Positions 1 through 6,412 of a DNA stretch of 7,656 nucleotides are shown here, piece after piece; positions within the stretch are counted from its first letter, which is position 1, and each line of letters opens with the position of its first letter. The notes beneath the pieces are model-generated. The model was given only the letters and a program-made list of their open reading frames with translations, ran no database searches and was not told the origin of the DNA. The translations under genes were made by a program, and so were the position numbers. Source of the stretch: Bacillota bacterium. Its GTDB lineage: Bacteria > Bacillota > Clostridia > Christensenellales > Aristaeellaceae. The DNA is taken from NCBI GenBank assembly GCA_023415145.1, contig JAEZLW010000206.1:1-7656 (forward strand), in the 5' to 3' direction.

Positions 1-637
1 ACCGGCGGATGGCCGGCACCTGGTCGTCGTACTGCCGGTTTGCATGGCCTACGTCCCAGCAGATACCTACCAGAGGATGCCGGAAAGAGTCCATCAGCGC
101 TTCCAACTCTTCGGTGGTGGTACCAAAGCGCCGCCGCGCTTGTGCATCGCACATGTTTTCAAAAGCGATGCCTACGTTCAGTTTGATCGCCAGTTCTGCC
201 TCAGGCCCGAACACCTGATGGTTATAGGCTATACTTTCTTCTTGCACATACTCGCTTGCGCCTGCGGCCGTAACAGGGTGGAGCACCGCCCACTTTACGC
301 CCAGCATGGCGCTGATTTCTATAGCCCGCAGAGCCATTGCCTGGAAAAACTCCTGCTCCTCCGGTGTATTGAACAAGCCCTCCCGGCCCGGCCGATAAGG
401 GGGATGGGACTGGGAAAACACGATGCCAAGCTTTTCGGCCTCGTTGCGGAGCATGTCCACCTGATATCGCCAGTCGTCCGCATGAAGCTCCGTCTTTTTG
501 CGGGGCAGCGCGCACAAATTGAAGTCCAGCACCCGAAAGCCGGCATCCCGGCACCTTTTCATCGATTCCAGATAGCTGATGTGGATGTCTGTTTCCCGCC
601 GGTCCCGAAACAGGGAGGTCATTGTCCCCAAACGCAT
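1..637 (-). CDS. Sugar-phosphate isomerase/epimerase-type TIM-barrel enzyme (3' end cut off by window edge)
   Basis: The frame reads 212 codons from the ATG at 637 to the left edge without a stop, so the C-terminus is missing (family members are usually about 270-300 residues). It looks like the AP-endonuclease-2/xylose-isomerase-like TIM-barrel family, cytoplasmic enzymes that isomerise or epimerise sugars, usually with a divalent metal. Visible family marks are SQSH (His78), VLHP (His120), FENM (Glu160) and ICWDVGHAN (Asp195, His198); Glu160, Asp195 and His198 are the likely metal or catalytic positions. I chose the first ATG because AGGTGA lies just upstream (642-647); a second in-frame ATG five codons later has a weaker site. 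It is the fourth gene of the leftward transporter unit, 94 bp after the binding-protein gene, so it probably acts on the imported compound. Family assignment is firm; the substrate is unknown. Confidence 0.
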   Translation of the reverse strand, partial: MRLGTMTSLFRDRRETDIHISYLESMKRCRDAGFRVLDFNLCALPRKKTELHADDWRYQVDMLRNEAEKLGIVFSQSHPPYRPGREGLFNTPEEQEFFQAMALRAIEISAMLGVKWAVLHPVTAAGASEYVQEESIAYNHQVFGPEAELAIKLNVGIAFENMCDAQARRRFGTTTEELEALMDSFRHPLVGICWDVGHANRQYDDQVPAIRR

Positions 638-666
638 ATTTTCACCTGTTTTCCTTATGAATCTAC

Positions 667-696
667 GGGAAGGCCTCCTGGAAAAGAGGCCTCCCC
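667..696 (-). other. Strong hairpin between binding-protein and isomerase genes
   Basis: An 11-bp inverted repeat (667-677 with 686-696) encloses an 8-nt loop. In the leftward transcript it pairs fully with one G-U wobble; on the + strand one A-C mismatch appears. The leftward transcript has no U-run after the hairpin, so it is not a classical intrinsic terminator in that direction. A run of five T follows on the + strand (699-703), but no rightward gene lies upstream. It more likely protects the 3' end of the binding-protein message or lowers read-through into the isomerase gene. Confidence 0.
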
Positions 697-731
697 ACTT
701 TTTGCATCAACCTTGAAAGCTGAATAAGCGA

Positions 732-2072
732 TTAATTTTGATCGGCCCAGTCCTGCAAAAGCTCCGTTGCCTGTTCGTCGATTCGGGCAATCGTATCCTC
801 CTTGGATTGGCCCTGGGCGAAGGCTACCAGTTCGTTGCCTACCATGGTATCCATCTCGTTCAGGCCCGGCACCCAAGGCTCCAGGTAGTCCGGATAGTTT
901 TCGGAATTGTTGGCAACCGCTTTGAGGATCTGCCACTGGGGATTGGATTCCATCAGTGCCTTCACTTCGGGCAGGTCATAGGCCAGCTTGTTTACGGGAT
1001 AATAGCCGGTGCCCATCATCCACTTGGCGGAAGCCTCAGGGGTGGAGAAGTACTTGATGAAATCCCAAGCGCCCTCGCTGGTGCCCTTGCCGTTGTCAAA
1101 CATGTATAAACCAGAGCCGCCAAGGCCAGTTCCGGTGGTGCAGTTTTCATCCACACGGCACAATTCGGCAACGCCGAACTCAAATCCGGCTTCCTGGCTT
1201 TGTTTGATCATATTGGCCAGCCCGGCGGAGGAGGCGGCGATGATGGAGTACATTCCGCCTACGAAATCTGCGTTGGGGCTCATGTTGTCGGGATCCACAC
1301 CGCCGGTTGCAAGCACCTTCTGCCATTCGTCCATGAAGCGGGCCAAGGAGCCGTCCTTGGTCATGCTGATCTGGGTAGGTGTGCCGTTGTGGCCGTTCAT
1401 GTTGTCAAATGCATATAGGCCTTCTCCCTGCATGGGGATCAGGGAGCCCAGGAGGAAGAAGCGCATTCTTACGCCAAGACCAAACCTGTCGATTTTGTCA
1501 CCTTGCTTTTTGGTGAGCTTGCTGACGGTATCGGCCAGCTCTGCCAAGGTCTTGGGGAAGGCATCAGGGTCCAAACCAGCCTCTTTAAAATGGTCCTTGT
1601 TGTAGTACATGATCACGGAGGAGTTGGCAAAGGGGAAGCCTAGCAGCTTGCCTTCATAGGAAGCGTATTGCAGGGAAGCGGAGGAAATGTTGGCAAGGTC
1701 CAGGCCGGTGGGGTCCTTGTCCAGCATGTCGGCAACGGGGATCAGATACTCGTTGTCCTTCATTTCAAAGCAGCCCCGGGCGCTGATTTGGTACAGGTCG
1801 GGCAGTTCCGCGTTGCTGCCGGTGGAAGTGATGGCTGTCAGTTTTACAGAAGACTCCTGATACGCCCCTGCGAACAGGGAGGTAACCTTATAGCCGTTCT
1901 GTGCGCCCTGGGTAGCATTGTAATCCGCCACGATTTCATCCAGTACTGCGGCTGCGTTGCCGCTCATCGAGTGCCAGAAGAGCACCTCCTTGGGTGCTTC
2001 GGCCAAGGCCGGAACAGCCGACAGTGTGGCCAGCAGACAGAGGGTCAGGATCATGGAAAGTACCTTTTTCAT
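732..2072 (-). CDS. UgpB-like extracellular solute-binding protein of a CUT1 ABC transporter
   Basis: A 446-residue secreted binding protein that would capture a carbohydrate-like solute and hand it to the two permeases encoded just upstream. The open frame extends up to 2336 inside the permease gene, but the ATG at 2072 is preferred: AAGGAGG lies 8 nt upstream and the protein then starts with a clear signal peptide (MKK, hydrophobic core at residues 4-20, AxA cleavage site at Ala22-Leu23-Ala24). The mature part resembles glycerol-3-phosphate binding protein UgpB: FWHSMSG (32-38), the FxxGxY region (67-71), PFANSSVIMYYNKDHF (147-162), and GTGYYPVNKLAYD (354-366), which parallels TGYLPxxKAAYD in UgpB. 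There is no clear lipobox. Asp407 seems to stand where UgpB has a substrate-contacting Arg, so a phosphorylated substrate should not be assumed. Other family-1 sugar ligands remain possible. Confidence 0.
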   Translation of the reverse strand: MKKVLSMILTLCLLATLSAVPALAEAPKEVLFWHSMSGNAAAVLDEIVADYNATQGAQNGYKVTSLFAGAYQESSVKLTAITSTGSNAELPDLYQISARGCFEMKDNEYLIPVADMLDKDPTGLDLANISSASLQYASYEGKLLGFPFANSSVIMYYNKDHFKEAGLDPDAFPKTLAELADTVSKLTKKQGDKIDRFGLGVRMRFFLLGSLIPMQGEGLYAFDNMNGHNGTPTQISMTKDGSLARFMDEWQKVLATGGVDPDNMSPNADFVGGMYSIIAASSAGLANMIKQSQEAGFEFGVAELCRVDENCTTGTGLGGSGLYMFDNGKGTSEGAWDFIKYFSTPEASAKWMMGTGYYPVNKLAYDLPEVKALMESNPQWQILKAVANNSENYPDYLEPWVPGLNEMDTMVGNELVAFAQGQSKEDTIARIDEQATELLQDWADQN

Positions 2073-2080
2073 GGAAAGAA

Positions 2081-2087
2081 CCTCCTT
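2081..2087 (-). promoter_or_regulatory. Ribosome binding site that fixes the binding-protein start
   Basis: The leftward strand reads AAGGAGG here, 8 nt before the ATG at 2072. It is the strongest Shine-Dalgarno sequence in the leftward unit and rules out the longer in-frame start near 2336. It fits the usual need for more binding protein than permease. Confidence 0.
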
Positions 2088-2095
2088 TTTATATG

Positions 2096-2113
2096 ATGGG
2101 CACATTTGCCCAT
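2096..2113 (-). other. Intergenic hairpin between second permease and binding-protein genes
   Basis: A perfect 7-bp inverted repeat (ATGGGCA / TGCCCAT) with a 4-nt loop lies 9 nt after the permease stop and 8 nt before the AAGGAGG of the binding-protein gene. No T-run follows, so it is not an obvious terminator. An ATGCATGCAT run (2112-2121) directly abuts it. A likely role is stabilising or processing the message so that the binding protein is made in excess; this is inferred from position only. Confidence 0.
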
Positions 2114-2122
2114 GCATGCATG

Positions 2123-2950
2123 TTACCCCTTGACGGCACCTGAGGAGATACCCTGTACGATGCTGCGCTGAGAGATGGCGAAAATGACCACGGCTGGCAG
2201 AAGGGAAAGGGCTACCGCCGCAAACACCGGCCCCTTTACCGGGGCATCGGGGCTGGATAATAGGGATATACCCACTTGGACGGTACGCATGGCATCGTCG
2301 TTGGTAACAAGCAGCGGCCACAGGTAGGCGTTCCATACGTGGATGAAGGAGGAGATCCCCAGGGAAGTGAACACCGGTACGGAGATGGGGATGCAGATGT
2401 TCACATAGAATTTTAGGTCTGTGCAGCCATCCAGAAAAGCTGCCTCCCGCAGGGATTTGGATACCGTTTTAAAGTTCTGGCGGAGCATAAACACCTGGGT
2501 TGCGGAAACGAAGTAGACGGCCATCACCCCCAGGTACGTATCAATAAGACCCAGGCGGCTTATGGTGAGATAGTTGGAGATAAGCAGCGCTTCCGGCGGG
2601 ATCATCATGGTGCCAATGATGTAAAAGAAAAGAACATTCTTCCCTTTGAAATTCATAAAGGCAAAGGCGTAGGCGGCTGTGGAGGAAATAATCAAACGAA
2701 CCAGCGTTACGGTGACGGCTATGAACAGGGAGTTGAGCATATACCTGGGTACCATGGAATGAAAAATGGCTTGAATAAAGTTCTCCAGGTAAAGGAAAGA
2801 TTCGGGCAAAAGCCGGGGTGGATACGCGTCTATGGCGCCGTCAGTTTTAAATGCGCTCATGAAGCCGTGGAAGATAGGAAAGATAATCAAAAGCCCCAGT
2901 GCGAAGGCGAAAAGCTCATGCCAGAAGGTCCTTTGGGCAGAAGTTCTCAT
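2123..2950 (-). CDS. CUT1 ABC transporter permease, UgpE/MalG type
   Basis: A 275-residue inner-membrane permease, the normal length for MalG/UgpE subunits. It begins with a membrane segment (about 12-31), followed by an extracytoplasmic stretch and further hydrophobic segments near 72-99, 106-128, 138-155, 190-207 and 242-260, six in all. The cytoplasmic EAA loop that docks the ATPase is clear at 168-192 (REAAFLDG followed by NICIPISVP). The C-terminus SSGAVKG is typical of UgpE-type proteins. The ATG overlaps the TGA of the upstream permease by 4 nt (ATGA), so the two are translationally coupled and probably form a heterodimer; an AGGGGG ribosome site lies about 10 nt before the start. Substrate is not evident from the sequence. 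Confidence 0.
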   Translation of the reverse strand: MRTSAQRTFWHELFAFALGLLIIFPIFHGFMSAFKTDGAIDAYPPRLLPESFLYLENFIQAIFHSMVPRYMLNSLFIAVTVTLVRLIISSTAAYAFAFMNFKGKNVLFFYIIGTMMIPPEALLISNYLTISRLGLIDTYLGVMAVYFVSATQVFMLRQNFKTVSKSLREAAFLDGCTDLKFYVNICIPISVPVFTSLGISSFIHVWNAYLWPLLVTNDDAMRTVQVGISLLSSPDAPVKGPVFAAVALSLLPAVVIFAISQRSIVQGISSGAVKG

Positions 2951-3894
2951 TCGTACACAACCCCCTTCTTTTCATACAGAAAGTTGCTCAGCAAAAAGAG
3001 GAATGTGATGAGAAAGGCGCATATGCTGGCGGTGGAACCCAATGCATAATTGGAATTGTTGAACCCTGAATTGTATATGTAGTAAATCAGCGTCACCGTG
3101 GTATTTTGCGGATCACCCCGGGTAAGCAGCATCACCGGTCCGGACATCATGAGCCCGGCAATCATCTGTGTGCAGATCACAAAAAAAATGGTGGGCGATA
3201 TGGTAGGAATCATAATGTGGAATACCTTATGCCAGTATCCGGCCCCCTCCAGGTCCGCCGATTCGAGCAACTCCTGCGGCACATTGCGCAGCGCTGCCAG
3301 CAGCAGCATGAAGTTGAAGCCCAAATGGATCCATACCTGTATCAGCGTCAGAGAAGGCAATGTCCATGTTTTGTCATTGAGCCAGTTGATGTTTGTCATA
3401 TTCGCATATACGCCAAGCTGGGTGAGGATATAGTTCAGCACACCGCTTTTGCGCTTGAATATTTCCTTGAACACCATGGAACAGGCTGCCATGGACATGG
3501 CCATGGGCATGGCAAACAGTGTTTGATAAGCGTTGGATCCAGGTTTTTTCTGCCTCGCTACCAATGCAAGACCCAAGGGAAGTATGACCGCCATGGGAAG
3601 ATACATGGCCGCAAACCGGAAGGTGACCCCCAGCGCATTCTGGAAGGCGGAACGGGAAAAAAGGCTGATGTAGTTGCCAAGACCGTTGAACACGGTGATC
3701 TGAGCCCGGCTATTCACTTTGCTAAGGCTCATGATGAAGGTGTTTATAAAGGGATAGTAGGAAAACGCCGTGGCCAATACAATAATAGGCAGCACAAAGA
3801 GGTATGGTTTCATCGTCCGGCTCAGCTTTTCACGGGGCGTTAGGCCTAAGTACCGTTTGGATAAACCATTGGTATCCGGGCGTCCGATTATCAT
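2947..3894 (-). CDS. CUT1 ABC transporter permease, UgpA/MalF type
   Basis: A 315-residue permease, first gene of the leftward unit. After a basic cytoplasmic tail of about 28 residues come hydrophobic segments near 30-57, 90-114, 125-145, 182-203, 232-254 and 287-306. The EAA loop lies at 208-234 (ELLESADLEGAGYW followed by IMIPTISP), with Ser-Ala replacing the second half of the classical EAA triplet, which is common in this subfamily. I kept the ATG at 3894 because AGGAAG lies upstream at 3905-3910; a later start at Met28 would remove only the tail. It pairs with the next gene's product and the binding protein. No ATPase gene is visible in the unit. The segment with Met-Pro-Met-Ala-Met-Ser-Met (129-135) is unusually methionine-rich. 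Confidence 0.
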   Translation of the reverse strand: MIIGRPDTNGLSKRYLGLTPREKLSRTMKPYLFVLPIIVLATAFSYYPFINTFIMSLSKVNSRAQITVFNGLGNYISLFSRSAFQNALGVTFRFAAMYLPMAVILPLGLALVARQKKPGSNAYQTLFAMPMAMSMAACSMVFKEIFKRKSGVLNYILTQLGVYANMTNINWLNDKTWTLPSLTLIQVWIHLGFNFMLLLAALRNVPQELLESADLEGAGYWHKVFHIMIPTISPTIFFVICTQMIAGLMMSGPVMLLTRGDPQNTTVTLIYYIYNSGFNNSNYALGSTASICAFLITFLFLLSNFLYEKKGVVYE

Positions 3895-3922
3895 AATTAT
3901 CTCACTTCCTGAATGACGTTAC

Positions 3923-3941
3923 CCGCTTTGGTCCATAGCGG
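3923..3941 (-). other. Small GC-rich hairpin in the transporter leader
   Basis: CCGCT and AGCGG form a 5-bp stem around a 9-nt loop, inside the predicted 5' leader of the transporter message and about 13 nt upstream of its ribosome site. It is short, so it may be chance; a role in leader stability or as an operator half-site pair is possible but unsupported. Confidence 0.
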
Positions 3942-3965
3942 CCGTTGCCAATGATGCTTTTTCAA

Positions 3966-3994
3966 ATCATATCACGAATATTATAACGTGTCAA
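3966..3994 (-). promoter_or_regulatory. Sigma-A type promoter of the transporter unit
   Basis: Leftward strand: perfect -35 TTGACA (3989-3994), 17-bp spacer, -10 TATGAT (3966-3971), one base from consensus. Transcription would begin near 3959, giving a leader of about 65 nt before the permease ATG at 3894. A near-consensus promoter of this kind suits control by a repressor. Confidence 0.
3982..3993. promoter_or_regulatory. Candidate LacI-family operator on the transporter -35
   Basis: TATAACGTGTCA has the central CG of LacI-family operators and agrees with an idealised TGAAACGTTTCA at 9 of 12 positions. It covers most of the transporter -35 hexamer, a position where a bound repressor would block polymerase. 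Its right part, CGTGTCAATT, is repeated with one change at 4099-4108. Assigned by eye; the palindrome itself is weak. Confidence 0.
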
Positions 3995-4093
3995 TTACTG
4001 ATTAGCATGTTTTGATGTATGATTTCAGAAAATATTGGTATGTTTTTTCCCGGGAGCATCTTCAATTATTTCATTATCACCTAAAAAAGGTAA

Positions 4094-4105
4094 TTATACG
4101 TTTCA
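4094..4105. promoter_or_regulatory. Candidate LacI-family operator between the two promoters
   Basis: TTATACGTTTCA matches an idealised LacI-family operator TGAAACGTTTCA at 10 of 12 positions, with a perfect right half and a central CG. Its centre lies 112 bp from that of the box at 3982-3993 and about 67 bp upstream of the regulator -35. Two such sites could support DNA looping by a tetramer or two dimers. Assigned by eye and unproven. Confidence 0.
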
Positions 4106-4165
4106 ATTTTGTCATAAAATTTACTCTGAATGCGGCACAAAGGACATCGTTTATGAAACCTATCA

Positions 4166-4193
4166 TTGACTTATTCTATTTTTACATTATACT
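4166..4193 (+). promoter_or_regulatory. Sigma-A type promoter of the regulator-oxidoreductase unit
   Basis: TTGACT (4166-4171), 16-bp spacer, TATACT (4188-4193). Transcription would start near 4200, leaving only about 15 nt before the ATG at 4215, enough for the GGGGTG ribosome site (4204-4209). This promoter and the leftward one diverge, with their -35 elements about 170 bp apart. Confidence 0.
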
Positions 4194-4214
4194 AAAAACG
4201 AATGGGGTGACACA

Positions 4215-6398
4215 ATGACAACCATCAAGGATATCGCAAAGGCCGCTGGCGTTTCCCAGGGCACGGTGTCCAACGTACTCAATGGAAAAGGGAATGTGAG
4301 CAGCAGGAAGATCCATTTGGTGCAGGAAACGGCCAAACGCCTTGGCTATGCTTTGAATCAGCGAGCCCAGGTTCTAAGAAAGGGCTCTTCCAAAACATTG
4401 GCAGTGGTGGTACCTGACCTATACAATCGTCAGTATGTTGATTTCTATATCAGTTTCATTAATTACGCGCAGGAGCAGGGGTATCAGGTGAACCTATACC
4501 TGTCAGGGGATTCGCCCCAGACGGAGAGGCAGATCATTGGTCAGATCCATTCAAATATTACAGCCGGTGCGGCGGTATTTACCAGCCTTGTCACAGGAGA
4601 TGATGCTTATCAAAGTGCTGGGTTGGAAAAAGTCCTGTATGTAGAACGCAGTCCCGGATTCCCATGTTCTATGATTGGATTTGATATGGCGAAGATAGGA
4701 TCGGATTTGGCCGAGTTGGTACTTAGGCAAGGCTACAGGAATGTTGCATTGCTAACGGAAAATCCAGCATTTTCTTCTCAGAAGCAGTTTTGCGAATCCT
4801 TTCAAAGCGTTCTACGGGGCACAGATATTGCGCTGAACGTATATCATACGGACGAGGTGCGCTGCCCAAATGACGTTTTTCAAATTATGGAAGTGTCACC
4901 CATACCGGAAGTGATTATTGTCACCAATTATGCTTTCGCTATTACGGTGAACAACATCCGCAAGCACTTTTGCCCCAACGATGACATGAGGATATATGGG
5001 CTTTCACCTGTTTTCACCTTGCCAGGAGGTGAATTTGAAAAGTACGAATTGAACTATCGCTTAATGGGCAAGACGACCGCCCAGATGCTCATTGGCAGCC
5101 TGCATGGGATGGAAATGACACCTGATGTTCGTTTGCTTCCCGGCGATGGTTTACGCGGTTGGCTGCCGCCAGCAGTTGGAAAGCGTGTTGACAAGCTCAC
5201 CATCGTGACCCTGGAAAGCCCAAGCGCCAGAATTTTGAAAGATATCTCACAGTTATATACGAAAGCCACAGGGATAGAAATCAATGTTGCCATTTACTCA
5301 TACGACGGCCTAAATGAAATGCTAGCCAATGTGGAGAACACGGACTCTTTCGATGTCATCCGCATCGACAGTCGCAGGCTTTCCTGGTATGCCGAAAAGG
5401 CGTTTGAGCCGCTGGAAGAAATCGATCCGTCAATCGGCTCGGTATTTGGTACATTTCTGCCTGGTCTGTCCCAGGAGTATTCCCGATATAAGGATATCCT
5501 CTACGCCCTTCCCAGCACACCAAGTTCCCAAATTTTATTCTATCGCAAGGATTTGTTTGAAAACACTGCATGGCGCCGTCAGTATGCCGAACATTACCAG
5601 CAGGAATTGCTTCCGCCTTCCAATTATATGGAGTACAACCGTATTGCCCGTTTCTTTACCCGAAAGATTAACCCTCTTTCCCCCGTTCCCTACGGTACAA
5701 CCATCACCCTAGGCAACAGCAACGTGGCCGGAAAAGAGTATCTCACCCGTTATTTCAGCCACAGTTGCTATCTGTATGACGAGGGCCATATCCAACTAAC
5801 AAGTCCGCAGGGAATTTTGGCCATGAAAGAGTTGTTGGAAACAAAGGAATTCATTGGCTCAAATCCCTGCAGCACATGGCAGATTGCCGCCAGCGAGTTT
5901 GCCAAGGGAAACGTGGCCATGACGGTTATGTTCTCCAACTTCGCCTCCGCCATTGTGGGCACAGATTCTCGGGTGCTGGACAAGATTGGTTATGCATTGG
6001 TGCCGGGAGGCAACCCCATGACTGGAGGGAGTGCCATAGGAGTATGCCGTTATTCGAAAAGGAAAGAAGAAGCCTTGCGCTTCATCCGTTGGTTGTGCAC
6101 CGAGGAGGTGGCTACAGCCATGACGCTGATGGGTACCATGTCCCCCTGCAGAAAGACCTATGAAAATTATGAAGTCATGGACCTGTATCCTTGGCTCTTG
6201 ATGGCTAAGGACAACTTTGCATTGTCCCATACGCGTTATGCCCCCGAAGACGGCGGATATCCCTTTGATGAGCCGAAATTTCTTGGTATTCTGGGCATGG
6301 CTGTCCATACGGCGTATCACGGCATCATGATGCCCGAGGACGCGCTGCGTTTCGCCCAGTCCACTTTCGAAAAAACGTACGCCTGCCATAAAGGTTGA
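4215..6398 (+). CDS. LacI-type transcriptional regulator fused to a solute-binding-protein-like domain
   Basis: 727 residues, about twice the usual 330-350 of LacI regulators. Residues 3-24 form the helix-turn-helix (IKDIAKAAGVSQGTVSNVLNG; recognition positions Gln15, Gly16, Asn20), and 47-61 the hinge with Leu54 where LacI inserts a leucine into the minor groove. Residues 62-320 form a complete periplasmic-binding-protein-like effector domain (DLYNRQYVDFY, GYQVNLYLSGD, closing near GLRGW). Residues 327-727 then resemble a family-1 extracellular solute-binding protein: LTIVTL start, SQILFYRKDLFE (438-449), EFAKGNVAM (561-569), ALVPGGNP (594-601), EEALRFIRWL (618-627). No signal peptide or membrane segment is present, so the whole protein should be cytoplasmic. 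It is divergent from the transporter genes, which suggests local control with a sugar-related effector. Overall fold assignment is confident; the function of the extra domain is unknown. Confidence 0.
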   Translation: MTTIKDIAKAAGVSQGTVSNVLNGKGNVSSRKIHLVQETAKRLGYALNQRAQVLRKGSSKTLAVVVPDLYNRQYVDFYISFINYAQEQGYQVNLYLSGDSPQTERQIIGQIHSNITAGAAVFTSLVTGDDAYQSAGLEKVLYVERSPGFPCSMIGFDMAKIGSDLAELVLRQGYRNVALLTENPAFSSQKQFCESFQSVLRGTDIALNVYHTDEVRCPNDVFQIMEVSPIPEVIIVTNYAFAITVNNIRKHFCPNDDMRIYGLSPVFTLPGGEFEKYELNYRLMGKTTAQMLIGSLHGMEMTPDVRLLPGDGLRGWLPPAVGKRVDKLTIVTLESPSARILKDISQLYTKATGIEINVAIYSYDGLNEMLANVENTDSFDVIRIDSRRLSWYAEKAFEPLEEIDPSIGSVFGTFLPGLSQEYSRYKDILYALPSTPSSQILFYRKDLFENTAWRRQYAEHYQQELLPPSNYMEYNRIARFFTRKINPLSPVPYGTTITLGNSNVAGKEYLTRYFSHSCYLYDEGHIQLTSPQGILAMKELLETKEFIGSNPCSTWQIAASEFAKGNVAMTVMFSNFASAIVGTDSRVLDKIGYALVPGGNPMTGGSAIGVCRYSKRKEEALRFIRWLCTEEVATAMTLMGTMSPCRKTYENYEVMDLYPWLLMAKDNFALSHTRYAPEDGGYPFDEPKFLGILGMAVHTAYHGIMMPEDALRFAQSTFEKTYACHKG

Positions 6399-6412
6399 GG
6401 AGGATATCTTTA

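Larger units (their letters stand above)
3895..4214. other. Divergent intergenic control region
   Basis: This 320-bp AT-rich stretch separates the transporter unit from the regulator unit. It holds a promoter in each direction, two candidate operator boxes, and a roughly 65-nt leader for the transporter message with a small GC-rich hairpin. The middle part (about 4010-4090) shows no gene or RNA structure that I recognise. The motif TCAATT occurs three times in the same orientation, starting at 3991, 4062 and 4103. An AT-rich inverted repeat of 6-bp arms (AATTTT / AAAATT) spans 4105-4121, and GTTT-ATG-AAAC spans 4149-4159 just before the -35 of the regulator promoter. Confidence 0.

Noticed and set aside
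44..727. 227-codon + strand frame opposite the isomerase gene
   Set aside because: Antisense shadow of the GC-rich TIM-barrel gene, which has clear family motifs on the other strand.
1009..1605. 198-codon + strand frame opposite the binding-protein gene
   Set aside because: Antisense shadow with no recognisable motif or ribosome site; the minus-strand protein is unmistakable.
2073..2336. N-terminal extension of the binding-protein frame up to an ATG at 2336
   Set aside because: It overlaps the end of the second permease gene, has no family-like sequence, and would bury the signal peptide; AAGGAGG marks the ATG at 2072.
3480..3512. Repeated CATGG units resembling a short tandem repeat
   Set aside because: It encodes the Met/Ala-rich start of a permease membrane segment and is irregular, so coding constraint explains it well enough.
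3951..3970. Inverted repeat ATGAT / ATCAT over the transporter -10 and start site
   Set aside because: Only 5-bp AT-rich arms with a 10-nt gap and no central CG; too weak to call an operator.
4012..4218. 68-codon frame MMYDFRKYW... ending on the regulator start
   Set aside because: It runs through the regulator promoter and candidate operator, is rich in Phe/Tyr/Ile as expected of AT-rich non-coding DNA, and no convincing ribosome site precedes it.
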